Shown piece after piece: positions 1 to 8,705 of a stretch of 48,636 bases of DNA. The stretch's first letter is position 1. Each line of letters begins with the position of its first letter. The position numbers and the translations under genes were made by a program. The stretch lies in assembly GCF_001307035.1 (NCBI RefSeq), contig NZ_LKIU01000001.1, positions 1 through 48,636 on the forward strand. Reading direction: 5' to 3'. The notes beneath the pieces are model-generated. The model saw only the letters and a list, made by a program, of their open reading frames with translations, made no database searches and had not been told where the DNA came from. Origin of the DNA: Arthrobacter sp. Edens01. GTDB taxonomy: Bacteria; Actinomycetota; Actinomycetes; Actinomycetales; Micrococcaceae.

Positions 1-181
1 ATGTTCTCTTCGCGATGCTTCGCGACGGAACCCTTTATGAAGACCCGGCGCCTAAGAATCTGCCCTCAGCCGCTTGACCAAAACCATAGAGGCACCCCCC
101 CCCCCACGGGCACCCCACCGGAGCCAACGTCCCTGCAGCGGTTCCTCCCGTGGTGTTCAGCCATTGCCCAGCAGCCTCCCA
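1..181. other. Left-edge region without a convincing gene
   Basis: A 63-codon open frame begins at the first base, but its composition (proline, arginine and threonine rich, no hydrophobic pattern, no ribosome site) is that of a chance GC-rich frame. The only notable element is an uninterrupted run of eleven C residues at 95-105. No promoter, RNA gene or repeat can be supported here. Confidence 0.5.
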
Positions 182-183
182 GC

Positions 184-238
184 GGCTGTTAACACAGTGC
201 TAACCTGCCGGCGCTCCCGGCTGTAACACAGCGGTTCC
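184..238 (+). promoter_or_regulatory. Candidate GlnR-type nitrogen-control sites upstream of amt
   Basis: Two related elements occur 35 bases apart: GGCTGTTAACACAG (184-197) and GGCTGTAACACAG (219-231). The first fits the AC-n9-AC spacing described for mycobacterial GlnR boxes (AC at 192-193 and 203-204). The second resembles GTnAC-n6-GnnnC half sites (GTAAC at 223-227, GTTCC at 234-238). They lie about 100-160 bases before an ammonium transporter gene, where such sites are expected. The regulator is not encoded in this window, so the assignment is inference. Confidence 0.4.
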
Positions 239-242
239 TATT

Positions 243-277
243 CTGGGGTGCGGCCACTTCCTGCGGCCGCACCCCAG
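243..277. promoter_or_regulatory. 13-bp perfect hairpin in the amt leader
   Basis: CTGGGGTGCGGCC (243-255) is exactly complementary to GGCCGCACCCCAG (265-277), with a 9-base loop. It sits 65 bases before the amt start. No T-run follows on either strand, so it may be a leader structure or the end of a transcript arriving from the left. Confidence 0.5.
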
Positions 278-341
278 TCTCGGTCTCAACAAATCCCGCA
301 CCGGCTATACACGCCGGTCCGCACCCGGATTGGAGCCGCTC

Positions 342-1628
342 ATGGATTCTGGAAACACGGCCTGGCTGCTGGCCAGCTCAGCACTGGTCTGCCTCATGAT
401 TCCCGGTATCGCTTTCTTCTACGGCGGGATGGTCGGATCACGCCGGATCCTCAACATGATGATGATGTGTTTCGGCGGTGCCAGCCTGGTTGCCGTCCTG
501 TGGGTGCTCTTTGGCTACTCCGCTGCCTTCGGCAACTCGCTCACTCCCCTGGGCGTTCTAGGCAACCCGCTGGAGTTCCTTGGCCTGGAAGGACTGCTCA
601 CCGAGGACCCCGCAGCTGCGCTGCCCGTTGCGCTTTTCGCTGCTTTCCAGCTCATGTTCGCCTGCGTCACGACGGCGCTGGTCGCCGGGGCCGCGGCAGG
701 CCGGATGAAGTTCGGAGCATGGATGGTCTTCGCAGGACTCTGGGCAGCTCTGGTGTATTTCCCCGTCGCGCATTGGGTCTTCGCGTTCGACAGTGAGGAC
801 GGCAGCGTCACCGGCGGATGGATTGCCAACAGCCTCGGCGCCATCGACTTTGCGGGCGGAACAGCAGTCCACATGAATGCCGGCGTCGCTGCCCTGGCAC
901 TCGCACTGGTGCTGGGCCGCAGCCGCGGCTGGCCGCACGTCATCAGCCAGCCGCACAACCGTCCGCTGGTGATTCTCGGGGCCAGCCTGCTCTGGGTGGG
1001 CTGGTACGGCTTCAACGCCGGATCTGCCCTCAGCGCCGGGCACACCGCCGCGGTGGTCTTCCTCAATACGGCAGTCGCGGCAGCAGCCGGACTGCTGGGA
1101 TGGGCACTGATGGAGCGGCTGCGGCTGGGCCGCTCCTCCACCCTGGGAGCGGCGTCGGGCCTGATTTCCGGCCTGGTTGCCATTACCCCCGCCTGCGGTG
1201 CTGTCAGCCCCCTGGGTGCTGTGGCCATTGGCGCGGTTGCCGGCCTGGTGTGCTCCCTGGCGATCGAGTGGAAGTTCCGCCTGGGCTATGACGACTCCCT
1301 CGACGTCGTCGGCGTCCATCTTGTGGGCGGTGTGATCGGCACCCTGCTCATCGGTTTCTTCGCCACCGAAGCCGCACCCAACGGCGTCAGCGGACTCTTC
1401 TACGGCGGCGGCTGGTCCCTGCTGGGAATCCAGTCCGTGGCAACAGTGGCCGTGCTCGCGTACTCCTTCGTTCTCACCTGGGCCATTGCCAAGGTGCTGG
1501 ATCTGGTGATGGGCCTGCGGGTGCCGGAGGAACACGAGGTCCAGGGCATCGATCTGGCGGCGCATTCGGAGTCCGCGTACTTCAACGATGAGGAGCCCGC
1601 GCAGCTCGGGGCACCTGCCCGCCCGTAG
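342..1628 (+). CDS. amt: Ammonium transporter (Amt/Mep/Rh family)
   Basis: A 428-residue polytopic membrane protein that conducts ammonium into the cell, close to the usual 400-450 residues. Family marks are FYGGMVGSRR near the N terminus, the AVHMNAG segment with pore histidine H177, and GVHLVGGVIGTL with the second pore histidine H326. The C terminus is a short cytoplasmic tail after the last helix. ATG 342 is preferred because GGAG stands 6 bases upstream; an in-frame TTG at 330 is the alternative. In many bacteria amt is followed by the PII gene glnK, but here 5-oxoprolinase genes follow after a hairpin. Both functions supply nitrogen. Nitrogen control is suggested by the upstream repeats. 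Confidence 0.95.
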   Translation: MDSGNTAWLLASSALVCLMIPGIAFFYGGMVGSRRILNMMMMCFGGASLVAVLWVLFGYSAAFGNSLTPLGVLGNPLEFLGLEGLLTEDPAAALPVALFAAFQLMFACVTTALVAGAAAGRMKFGAWMVFAGLWAALVYFPVAHWVFAFDSEDGSVTGGWIANSLGAIDFAGGTAVHMNAGVAALALALVLGRSRGWPHVISQPHNRPLVILGASLLWVGWYGFNAGSALSAGHTAAVVFLNTAVAAAAGLLGWALMERLRLGRSSTLGAASGLISGLVAITPACGAVSPLGAVAIGAVAGLVCSLAIEWKFRLGYDDSLDVVGVHLVGGVIGTLLIGFFATEAAPNGVSGLFYGGGWSLLGIQSVATVAVLAYSFVLTWAIAKVLDLVMGLRVPEEHEVQGIDLAAHSESAYFNDEEPAQLGAPARP

Positions 1629-1641
1629 GTACCCGCCCCCT

Positions 1642-1677
1642 GGCAGGCGGCGTCCCGTGTCCGGGGCGCCGCCTGCT
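1642..1677 (+). terminator. Hairpin after amt
   Basis: GCAGGCGGCG (1643-1652) pairs with CGCCGCCTGC (1667-1676), and an inner CCCG/CGGG pair extends the stem. It begins 14 bases after the amt stop. There is no T-tract, so termination may be partial. Confidence 0.55.
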
Positions 1678-1745
1678 GACATGTGTTGAACATGACGCGC
1701 GAAAACGCGAAGCTGGGAGCCCGGAGATCTGACGGAAGGACGGCC

Positions 1746-2504
1746 ATGGCCACGATCGACCTCAATGCCGACGTCGGCGAGTCGTTCGGCCTCTGGTCGC
1801 TGGGAGACGACGCCGCGATGATCGGCGCTGTCTCCAGCGTCAACGTAGCGTGCGGTTTTCATGCGGGCGATGCGGGCACCATGTATGCCGCCTGCCTGGC
1901 AGCGGCGCAGGCCGGAACCGCCGTGGGCGCCCATCCCGGATACCGGGACCTCTCCGGTTTTGGCCGGCGGGCCCTGGACGTGGATCCGGATGAGCTTACC
2001 GGCGAGGTGATCTACCAGATTGGTGCCCTGCAGTCCCTGGCGCAGGCCGCCGGCACCCGGGTGAGCTATGTGAAACCGCACGGCGCGCTGTACAACCGGA
2101 TTGCCGTCGATCCCCTTCAGGCGCAGGCAGTGGTCGACGCAGTCTGCGCAGTGGACCCGGGACTGCCGCTGGTGGTGCTGCCCGGCTCTGTCGTGGAACG
2201 GCTCGCTGCCCAGGCGGGACTGCGGTCCATCGCCGAGGTATTCGCGGACCGTGCCTACAATCCTGACGGTTCGCTGGTTTCCCGCACACAGCCCGGAGCC
2301 GTGCTGACCGACCTCGCCGAGATCACCGAGCACGTGCTGCGGCTGGCAGTGGACGGCAAGATCCAGACCGCTGACGGCACCGTGATTGACGTTGCGGCGG
2401 AGAGCATCTGCGTGCACGGGGACACCCCGGGCGCAGTGGCAATGGGACAGGCTGTGCGCGGGGCCCTTGAATCCAACGGCGTCACCGTTGCAAGCTTCAT
2501 CTAA
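1746..2504 (+). CDS. pxpA: 5-oxoprolinase subunit A (LamB/YcsF family)
   Basis: 252 residues. PxpA works with PxpB and PxpC in ATP-dependent opening of 5-oxoproline (pyroglutamate) to glutamate. The N terminus [12 protein letters not shown], the segment [14 protein letters not shown] and the motif [10 protein letters not shown] are hallmarks of the LamB/YcsF family; VHGDTPGA near the C terminus is also conserved. ATG 1746 is chosen because GGAAGGA lies 5 bases before it and the conserved N terminus starts there. The downstream pxpB-pxpC frame overlaps the 3' end, so the two products are probably translated together. Older annotations call this lactam utilisation protein LamB. Confidence 0.93.
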   Translation: MATIDLNADVGESFGLWSLGDDAAMIGAVSSVNVACGFHAGDAGTMYAACLAAAQAGTAVGAHPGYRDLSGFGRRALDVDPDELTGEVIYQIGALQSLAQAAGTRVSYVKPHGALYNRIAVDPLQAQAVVDAVCAVDPGLPLVVLPGSVVERLAAQAGLRSIAEVFADRAYNPDGSLVSRTQPGAVLTDLAEITEHVLRLAVDGKIQTADGTVIDVAAESICVHGDTPGAVAMGQAVRGALESNGVTVASFI

Positions 2505-4128
2505 TCCCGGCACCGCGCCCCGGTTCGCTTCCGGAACCGGGCTCCATGTCCGCGCCGTCGGTGAGCGGGCACTGCTGCTGGAGACGTCCGGGACCGCGGA
2601 GGCCTCAGCCCTGCATTCCCTGCTCACCAGCAGCCCGCTGCCCGGCCAGATAGAGGCCGTCCCGGCTGCCCGGACGGTGCTGGTCAGGTTTGCAACCCGC
2701 ACCGAGACCCGCGAAGCAGCTGCCCGGGCCGGGCAGCTGGCAGGGGAAGCCCTTCCTGGCGAAGCTCAGGAGCCCCGGATGGTGGAGCTGGAAACGGTAT
2801 ATGACGGCGAAGACCTGGAAGAAGTCGTCCGGCTTTCCGGCCTGGGCTCAGTCCAGGCCGTCATTGAGGCACATACGGCAGCACACTGGACTGCCTCGTT
2901 CAGCGGATTCGCACCGGGATTCGCCTACCTCACCGGCGGAGACCCGCGCCTGCAGGTTCCCCGCCGGTCCGAGCCGCGCACGGCAGTTCCGGCAGGCTCG
3001 GTAGCACTCGCCGGTGAATACACGGCAGCCTATCCAGGGGTCTCACCGGGCGGCTGGCAGCTGATCGGCCGGACTTCCGCCCCGCTCTGGGACCTGGAAC
3101 GGGAGTTCCCCGCACTGATCGCGCCCGGCATGCGGGTGCGCTTTGTCCCGGCGCGGGGGCGGGCCGAGCTGTCCGCCCGTTCTCCCCGCGACCGGGGGCA
3201 GGGCACCGACCTGGCCCGGATTGACCCTGACCCCGGGCCGCAGGCCCGGCCGGACGCCGTGGTTCTGGAGACTGGGCTGCTGGTCACGGTGCAGGACCTG
3301 GGGCGCCCGGGCCACAGCCATGTTGGAGTCGGCCGCTCCGGGGCCGCGGACCGTTCAGCACTGGCCCGGGCCAACCGGCTGGCAGGCAACACCCCGGACG
3401 CCGCGGGTTTGGAGGTGCTTTTCGGTGGGCTGCGCCTGCGGGCGGAACAGGATCTGGTGCTGGCCGTGACCGGCGCTTCCGCTGGGCTGACAGTTCAGGA
3501 TGCCAGTGGACCAAACGCCGGCATGCTTCCTGACCGGCCGTTCCTGCTGCGTGCCGGCAGCGAACTGGAACTGGGTATACCCGTAGCCGGACTGCGGACG
3601 TACATCGCATTCCGCGGCGGACTGGAGATTCCAGCCGTGCTGGGCAGCCGATCCACGGACACATTGGCCGGCCTCGGCCCCGAACCGGTGGCACCGGGGA
3701 CCGCGCTCACCATTGGCGCTGAACCGGGAAGCGCCGTCGGGCATCCCGAAGTGCCGCCGCCGCTGCCGGGCGGGTTCGCCGAACTGCGGTACGTCCCGGG
3801 GCCCAGGCAGGACTGGTTCGGGCCGGACGGCACGAGTGCGTTCGAGTCCCGCGACTGGACCGTCGGCGGGCAGTCCAACCGGGTTGGAATCCGGTTCGAA
3901 GGCAGCCCCCTGCCCTGCCTGCGCAGCGGGGAGCTGGCCAGTGAGGCGGTGCTTCCCGGCTCGGTGCAGGTACCGCCGTCAGGACAGCCAATCCTCTTCC
4001 TCGCCGACGCGCCTGTGACCGGCGGGTATCCGGTGATCGGTGTCGTGCTGGAGGCGGACCTGGATCTGGCTGCCCAGCTGCGTCCGGGCACTGCCGTGCG
4101 CTTCGTCCCCGTAACGCTTCCGGCCTAA
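2488..4128 (+). CDS. pxpBC: Fused 5-oxoprolinase subunits B and C (PxpB-PxpC)
   Basis: About 546 residues if the TTG at 2488 is the start. The N-terminal third ([13 protein letters not shown] through [13 protein letters not shown] and [12 protein letters not shown]) is the PxpB/KipI/allophanate-hydrolase-subunit-1 fold. The rest ([41 protein letters not shown]) is PxpC/KipA/subunit 2. In many bacteria these are separate genes; the fusion is common in actinobacteria. The start is uncertain because no ATG precedes the conserved region. TTG 2488 gives a 17-base overlap with pxpA; another TTG lies at about 2467. Together with pxpA it makes a complete pyroglutamate-to-glutamate enzyme. The start, not the function, is the doubt. 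Confidence 0.88.
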   Translation: MQASSNPGTAPRFASGTGLHVRAVGERALLLETSGTAEASALHSLLTSSPLPGQIEAVPAARTVLVRFATRTETREAAARAGQLAGEALPGEAQEPRMVELETVYDGEDLEEVVRLSGLGSVQAVIEAHTAAHWTASFSGFAPGFAYLTGGDPRLQVPRRSEPRTAVPAGSVALAGEYTAAYPGVSPGGWQLIGRTSAPLWDLEREFPALIAPGMRVRFVPARGRAELSARSPRDRGQGTDLARIDPDPGPQARPDAVVLETGLLVTVQDLGRPGHSHVGVGRSGAADRSALARANRLAGNTPDAAGLEVLFGGLRLRAEQDLVLAVTGASAGLTVQDASGPNAGMLPDRPFLLRAGSELELGIPVAGLRTYIAFRGGLEIPAVLGSRSTDTLAGLGPEPVAPGTALTIGAEPGSAVGHPEVPPPLPGGFAELRYVPGPRQDWFGPDGTSAFESRDWTVGGQSNRVGIRFEGSPLPCLRSGELASEAVLPGSVQVPPSGQPILFLADAPVTGGYPVIGVVLEADLDLAAQLRPGTAVRFVPVTLPA

Positions 4129-4140
4129 ACCGCCACGAGG

Positions 4141-5931
4141 CTAGGAGATGGAGAGGTTTTCCTCCTGGCGCAGGTACGTCTCCAGCAGCTCCCGGGCATG
4201 GGCAGTATCCGGCCCTTCCTTGACCAGCGCATCCATCATGTCCTTGCCTTTCTGGCGCCCTGCTTCGAACGGCGGCAGCAGCGGAACATCCGGATCGGAG
4301 ATCACCTCGATCACCACGGGCCGGTCGGCATCCAGTGCGGCATCCCAGGCGGGCGCGATCTGGGAGGGATCTTCGACCCTGATCCCCTGCAGCCCGAGCA
4401 GCTCGGCATACCGGGCATAGGAGAAGTCCGGCAGCGCCTGGCTCTGTTCGAACCGCGGATCGCCCTCCATCTCCCGCTGTTCCCATGTGACTTCCGCAAG
4501 TTCGCCGTTATTCAGCACCATGAGCACAAAGCGGGGGTCCGCCCAGCGCGGCCAGAGCCGGCTGACGGTGATGAGCTCGGACAGGCCCGCCATTTGCATG
4601 GCCCCGTCACCGGAGAGCGCCACCACCGCACGGGCGGGATCGGACAGCTTCGCGGCCAGCCCGTAGGGAATGGAACAGCCCATGCTCGCCAGTGTGCTGG
4701 AGAGATGTGCGGGAACGCCGGCTGGAAGCCGCAGCTGGCGGGCGTACCAGTAGACAACGCTGCCGACGTCAACGGCCACCTGGGCATTCTCCGGGAGGCG
4801 GCCGCTGAGTTCACGTACAGCCAGTTCCGGATTGACCGGACGGGCCGGGGTGGCGGCACGTTCCGCCGCAAGCCGGTGCCAGTTCTGCACTGCTTCTTCC
4901 ACCCGGCTGCGCCAGGGCGAATCAGTGCGCGGCTTCACCAGCAGGTCCAGGGCTTCAAGCGCGGCAGCGGCATCCCCGGTGACGGCCACGTCCACCGGGT
5001 AGCGATTGCCAATAGCAGCCGCGTCCACGTCGATCTGCACGGCCCGGGCGGCTCCGGGCGGCGGATAAAACTCAGTCCACGGGTCGTTTGAGCCGATGAT
5101 CACCAGGGTGTCGCACTCCCCCAGCACCGTTCCGCTGGCACTGGTTCCCAGATGGCCCATCACCCCGGCTGCCAGCGGATGGGATTCATCCACGTACGGC
5201 TTGCCCATCAACGAGGTGGTGATTCCCGCACCGATCTTCTGCGCCAGCGCCTCGACCTGCCGGCCTGCCCCGCGGGCGCCCTGGCCGACCAGGAAGGCAA
5301 CCCGTTCGCCGGCGTTGATCACTTCCGCGGCGGCTTCAAGATCAGCCAGTGCGGGCACCACGTTTGGCGGGCTCCACACCGGCGCGCTGGTGACGATCCC
5401 GTGTTCCTGCTCAAGTTCCGGGGCGGGCGCCTGCTGGACATCGTGGGGAATGATGACGACGGCGGGTGCCCGGTCCGCGAGCGCAGCCTTGAACGCGCGG
5501 TCAAGCACCAGCGGCACCTGCTCCGGGCTGTTGACCTGCTGCCGGAAGGAGGATGCGACGTCGCGGGTGAGGTTCAGCAGGTCGATTTCCTGCATGTACG
5601 CGGAGCCCAGCACACTGCGGGACTGCTGCCCGATGATCGCCACCACCGGGACGCTGTCCATCTTCGCGTCGTAAAGGCCGTTGAGCAGGTGCACCGCGCC
5701 GGGACCCTGGGTAGAGAGCATAACGCCGGGCTGTCCGGTGTACTTTGCGTGCCCCACAGCCATAAAGGCGGCGTTCTCCTCATGCCGGGCCTGGACAAAT
5801 TCCGGCGACCCGGAGCGGCGCAGGGCGCCCAGCACCGTGTTGATGCCGTCGCCGCTGTAACCAAAAATCCGGTCCACGCCCCAGGCCTGAAGCCTGTCCA
5901 CGATCACATCCGCTACGAGCCGTTCTCCCAT
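4141..5931 (-). CDS. Thiamine-diphosphate enzyme, pyruvate oxidase/dehydrogenase-like (PoxB type)
   Basis: 596 residues of the acetolactate-synthase/pyruvate-oxidase superfamily. The N-terminal PYR domain has the catalytic glutamate E51 in ARHEENAAF. A central Rossmann-like domain follows. The C-terminal PP domain carries the cofactor motif SGDGAMQM ... VLNN (about 438-470). The overall pattern (GVDRIFGYSGDGIN, QEIDLLNLTRDVA) fits pyruvate:quinone oxidoreductase or pyruvate oxidase better than acetolactate synthase. The substrate cannot be fixed from sequence. The C-terminal membrane-binding helix of E. coli PoxB is not recognisable, so quinone coupling is unproven. ATG 5931 is favoured over an ATG at 5955 because GGAGGA lies about 6 bases before it. 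It appears monocistronic. Confidence 0.85.
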   Translation of the reverse strand: MGERLVADVIVDRLQAWGVDRIFGYSGDGINTVLGALRRSGSPEFVQARHEENAAFMAVGHAKYTGQPGVMLSTQGPGAVHLLNGLYDAKMDSVPVVAIIGQQSRSVLGSAYMQEIDLLNLTRDVASSFRQQVNSPEQVPLVLDRAFKAALADRAPAVVIIPHDVQQAPAPELEQEHGIVTSAPVWSPPNVVPALADLEAAAEVINAGERVAFLVGQGARGAGRQVEALAQKIGAGITTSLMGKPYVDESHPLAAGVMGHLGTSASGTVLGECDTLVIIGSNDPWTEFYPPPGAARAVQIDVDAAAIGNRYPVDVAVTGDAAAALEALDLLVKPRTDSPWRSRVEEAVQNWHRLAAERAATPARPVNPELAVRELSGRLPENAQVAVDVGSVVYWYARQLRLPAGVPAHLSSTLASMGCSIPYGLAAKLSDPARAVVALSGDGAMQMAGLSELITVSRLWPRWADPRFVLMVLNNGELAEVTWEQREMEGDPRFEQSQALPDFSYARYAELLGLQGIRVEDPSQIAPAWDAALDADRPVVIEVISDPDVPLLPPFEAGRQKGKDMMDALVKEGPDTAHARELLETYLRQEENLSIS

Positions 5932-6045
5932 GGAAGTTCCTCCGTTCGTCAGCATGCTTACGGTATGGCTGCCACTATTCCATGGCAGGCAGTCCGGAGG
6001 AAAGCTGGTCGACTGGGCAGGATGCCGGCGCCGCAGCCGCGAAGG

Positions 6046-6501
6046 TCAGCGGGGCTTGACCGGGTGGCCGCTGATGATCGAGACCCGGTTGAAAGCATTC
6101 ATGGCCACCGCTGCCCAGCTCAGCACGGAAAACTGCTCCGGGCTCAGCTGTCCACGGTATTTGGCAAAGAGCTCCTGGCGGACCTCGTCTGAGGGCAGGT
6201 GGGTCAGCGCTTCAGCAAGGCCCAGGGCGGCCCGCTCCGTGTCGTCGAACAGGTCAGTGTCCCGCCAGGCCGGCAGTACGGACAGCCGCTGGTCGCTCTC
6301 GCCGGCCTCCCGGGCCTGGCGGGTGTGCAGGTCGAGGCAGAAGGCACAGCCGTTGAGCTGGGAAACGCGCAGGTTGACGAGTTCCATGATGATCCGGCCC
6401 AGCCCCGCTTCCTCCGCAGCGCTGCGGATAGCCGCTGCCGTAGCTCCAAGCGCCTGGTAAACCGGCCGGTTCTGCTTGTCGATAAAGACCCTGCCACTCA
6501 A
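6046..6501 (-). CDS. Carboxymuconolactone decarboxylase / AhpD-like protein
   Basis: About 151 residues. The signature is NGCAFCLDLHTRQAREAGE, the CxxC plus distal histidine of AhpD-type peroxidase-like proteins; a small hydrophobic C-terminal domain follows. Members reduce peroxides or act as thiol oxidoreductases; the partner here is unknown. The family's usual N terminus (short, then IDKQ..VYQAL) is matched by starting at TTG 6501. This TTG shares TTGA with the stop of the upstream GNAT gene and has GGGGAG about 8 bases upstream. Translational coupling with the GNAT and pirin genes suggests a shared oxidative or electrophile stress role, which is inference. Confidence 0.82.
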   Translation of the reverse strand: MSGRVFIDKQNRPVYQALGATAAAIRSAAEEAGLGRIIMELVNLRVSQLNGCAFCLDLHTRQAREAGESDQRLSVLPAWRDTDLFDDTERAALGLAEALTHLPSDEVRQELFAKYRGQLSPEQFSVLSWAAVAMNAFNRVSIISGHPVKPR

Positions 6502-6818
6502 CGTGCTGACTCCCCATTCTTGGTTTTCGCGGTCTGGGGCCAGTCCACGAATCCGGTGTATTCCGGATGCTTTGTGAGCCAGCGGGCGATGTAGGGGCAA
6601 TACGGGACCAGCCGCAGGTCGGCGTCGCGCACGTCTTCGACGGCGAAGCGGGCAAGTTCCGAAGCCACCCCCTGCCCCGCGTAGGCATCGGAGACCTCTG
6701 TGTGGGTAAACGCCCGGCTCCCCGGGCGGTCACGGTAGGCAGCGAATCCGGCTACCGTGCCGTCGCCCTCGTCAATCGCTTCATAGCGCTGCTTCGCGGG
6801 GTTGTGCTGGATTTTCAT
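6498..6818 (-). CDS. Small GNAT-fold N-acetyltransferase (YidJ/CG type)
   Basis: 106 residues, the usual length for the short GNAT subclass. The acetyl-CoA loop is seen as VSDAYAGQGVASELARFAVEDVRD, and the C-terminal YCPYIARWLTKHPEY is conserved in this subclass. Substrates are generally unknown; members may act on small amines or protein termini. ATG 6818 lies 14 bases after the pirin stop, and the stop TGA overlaps the TTG start of the next gene. It is the middle gene of a three-gene minus-strand operon. Confidence 0.85.
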   Translation of the reverse strand: MKIQHNPAKQRYEAIDEGDGTVAGFAAYRDRPGSRAFTHTEVSDAYAGQGVASELARFAVEDVRDADLRLVPYCPYIARWLTKHPEYTGFVDWPQTAKTKNGESAR

Positions 6819-6832
6819 CAGGCGGCCTTTCT

Positions 6833-7819
6833 TTAGCTGCGCGGGCGCAGACGGGCGTTGGGCAGGTCAGGTGCAGGCAGCGGCGGCAGCGGATCGTTGG
6901 GCACCACTGCGAAACGGTCCGCAGGATCCGCACCGGGATGGGATTCGGCACCAATGTGCTGCTGCCAATCCCGGCGGTACTGCACTATTTCCTCGTGGCT
7001 GCGGCCGATGAAGTTCCACCACATGACGATCGTTTCGCCCAGTGGCTCCCCTCCGATGAGCACGGCACGGACTGCAGCATCTGCAGACGCACTAATCCGC
7101 AGCGTCGTATTTCCGGTCGGCACGTACGCCAGCTCGCCGGGCACAACACCGGTGCCCTGAAAGTGCAGCTCCCCGGTGTCCGCGAGGAGCCCGTACTCGA
7201 AACGGGGATCGGCGTCGAGTTCCAGCACGGCTCCCGGTTCCAGACAGATTTCTGCGCCGAGGATGGGCGAATGGACGCGCACCGGGGACGCCGAGCCCGC
7301 CAGTTCCCCAAGGAACACGCGCAAATCCCAGCCCCCGCCACGGACGGGCTCGGGCGCGTAGTGCTCAAAGCGGGGATCGGTGTGGCGGGAGGTTTCCGGC
7401 AGGGCCAGCCAGAGCTGAACGCCGTGCAGGGTGGCGGTTTGCGGCGTGGAGACCTCGGAGTGGGCAATGCCGCGCCCGGCCGTCATGAGGTTGACTTCCC
7501 CGGGGCGAACCATGGCGTGTGCGCCGGAGCTGTCCCTGTGCTCAATTTCGCCCGCGAAGAGCCAGCTGACGGTCTGCAGGCCGGTGTGCGGGTGGGGCGG
7601 GACCACCATGCCCCCGGTGCGGGTGACGGCGTCGGGACCGTAATGGTCCACGAAGCACCAGGCGCCGATCAGGCTGCGGCTCCGCTGGGGAAGGGTACGG
7701 CGCACCGGCATGGCGCGGGGCCCGCCGAGCGGCACATCCCGGGGCGTATGGATTTCAACGTCGGCGGCGGGCGTACTGGCACACTCGACCTCCAGCGGCG
7801 CAGTCTCGATGTTGCTCAT
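6833..7819 (-). CDS. Pirin family protein (bicupin)
   Basis: 328 residues. The N-terminal cupin holds the metal-site pattern VVPPHPHTGLQTVSWLF (H76, H78) followed by GEIEHRDS, and the AGRGIAHSE segment is typical of pirins. The C-terminal cupin is the pirin C domain. Pirins are Fe-binding; some have quercetinase activity and others act as redox sensors or regulators, so a specific role cannot be assigned. ATG 7819 is preferred to an ATG-less extension at 7837 because GAGGGGA precedes it by about 5 bases. It is first in an operon with GNAT and AhpD-like genes. A sharp AT-rich palindrome lies 41 bases upstream. Confidence 0.92.
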   Translation of the reverse strand: MSNIETAPLEVECASTPAADVEIHTPRDVPLGGPRAMPVRRTLPQRSRSLIGAWCFVDHYGPDAVTRTGGMVVPPHPHTGLQTVSWLFAGEIEHRDSSGAHAMVRPGEVNLMTAGRGIAHSEVSTPQTATLHGVQLWLALPETSRHTDPRFEHYAPEPVRGGGWDLRVFLGELAGSASPVRVHSPILGAEICLEPGAVLELDADPRFEYGLLADTGELHFQGTGVVPGELAYVPTGNTTLRISASADAAVRAVLIGGEPLGETIVMWWNFIGRSHEEIVQYRRDWQQHIGAESHPGADPADRFAVVPNDPLPPLPAPDLPNARLRPRS

Positions 7820-7859
7820 GCCATTCCCCTCACACAATGTGTTGCAGCTTCTCCGATGA

Positions 7860-7877
7860 TATATGCATATGCATATA
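7860..7877. promoter_or_regulatory. AT-rich 18-bp perfect palindrome upstream of pirin
   Basis: The sequence tatatgcatatgcatata is its own reverse complement and stands out in a GC-rich surround. It lies 41 bases before the pirin start, where the core promoter would be. A second small palindrome, ACACAATGTGT (7832-7842), lies closer to the start. An operator for a dimeric repressor is likely; no candidate regulator is adjacent. Confidence 0.5.
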
Positions 7878-7984
7878 AATGACAGGCATCCGTCCGGAGC
7901 GCTGGACGGGCAGTTTACGCCCTCACGGCGTGGAGGAGGGGAAGGAGCCTAACCCCCGGCGCGCCCCGGCGCTATTCTCGATCC

Positions 7985-8521
7985 ATGCCTAAGGTCATCT
8001 ACTACGTCGCATCGTCACTGGATGGCTTCATCGCCACCGAAGACAACAGCCTGGATTGGCTCCTAAGCTTCGGTTTCGCGTCTTTCCAGGACCACTACGA
8101 CAGCTTTATCGCGGGCATTGGGGCAATCATCATGGGTGCCGAAACCTATGAGTGGATCCGCCGTGAGCAGCCCGGGACCTGGGACTACGGGGAACTCCCC
8201 TGCCTGGTGCTGACGCACCGGGAGCTTCAGGCCCCGCCAGGCTCCGGCGTCCGGTTTGTCAGCGGAGACCCGGAGCCAATCCTGGAGGAGGCCATGCTGC
8301 ACGCCGGAGGCAGGAACGTGTGGGTTGTGGGCGGAGGCGACGTAGCAGCGCAGTTCGCAGATGCCGGACTGCTGGACGAGCTGTGGATCACCTACATGCC
8401 CGTGGCGCTGGGAACCGGGCGTCCCCTCCTTCCCGTCCGGAACCCAATCAGCGGAATGCATCTGGTGGGCACCACCTCCTTCAACGGCGGCGCCGCGGAG
8501 CTCCGGTTCGCACGGGGGTGA
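7985..8521 (+). CDS. Dihydrofolate-reductase-fold protein (RibD C-terminal family)
   Basis: 178 residues. MPKVIYYVASSLDGFIA is the typical first strand of the family, followed by IIMGAETYEW and the nucleotide-binding VWVVGGGDVAAQFADAGLLDEL. RibD C-domain proteins are NADPH-dependent reductases; stand-alone members of this size have unknown substrates. The ATG at 7985 begins exactly at the conserved N terminus. It is divergent from the pirin operon across a 165-base gap containing the palindrome and may share control with it. Confidence 0.88.
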   Translation: MPKVIYYVASSLDGFIATEDNSLDWLLSFGFASFQDHYDSFIAGIGAIIMGAETYEWIRREQPGTWDYGELPCLVLTHRELQAPPGSGVRFVSGDPEPILEEAMLHAGGRNVWVVGGGDVAAQFADAGLLDELWITYMPVALGTGRPLLPVRNPISGMHLVGTTSFNGGAAELRFARG

Positions 8522-8705
8522 GGGCCGGCGGGGATGCCAGACACCGCTCAGGGCGGAGATTCCCGGCAAATGCACCTGCCGGTCATCCTGCCTGATCAGC
8601 GCGCCGTGTCGTTTCTCAGGATTCACCAGAGTGCGCTTGCGGAACGGTAAAGTTCACTCCAGCATCTCCTCCCCCACTCCGCACCCAACCGAAGGCCGCC
8701 GTTCC

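Noticed and set aside
1-192. A 63-codon frame at the left edge
   Set aside because: Composition is random, the frame crosses the C11 run and no ribosome site is seen.
558-2702. A 714-codon open frame on the minus strand opposite amt and pxpA
   Set aside because: It lies exactly antisense to strongly conserved genes, has a low-complexity Gly/Ala/Arg/His-rich composition and no ribosome site; long antisense frames are expected in such GC-biased DNA.
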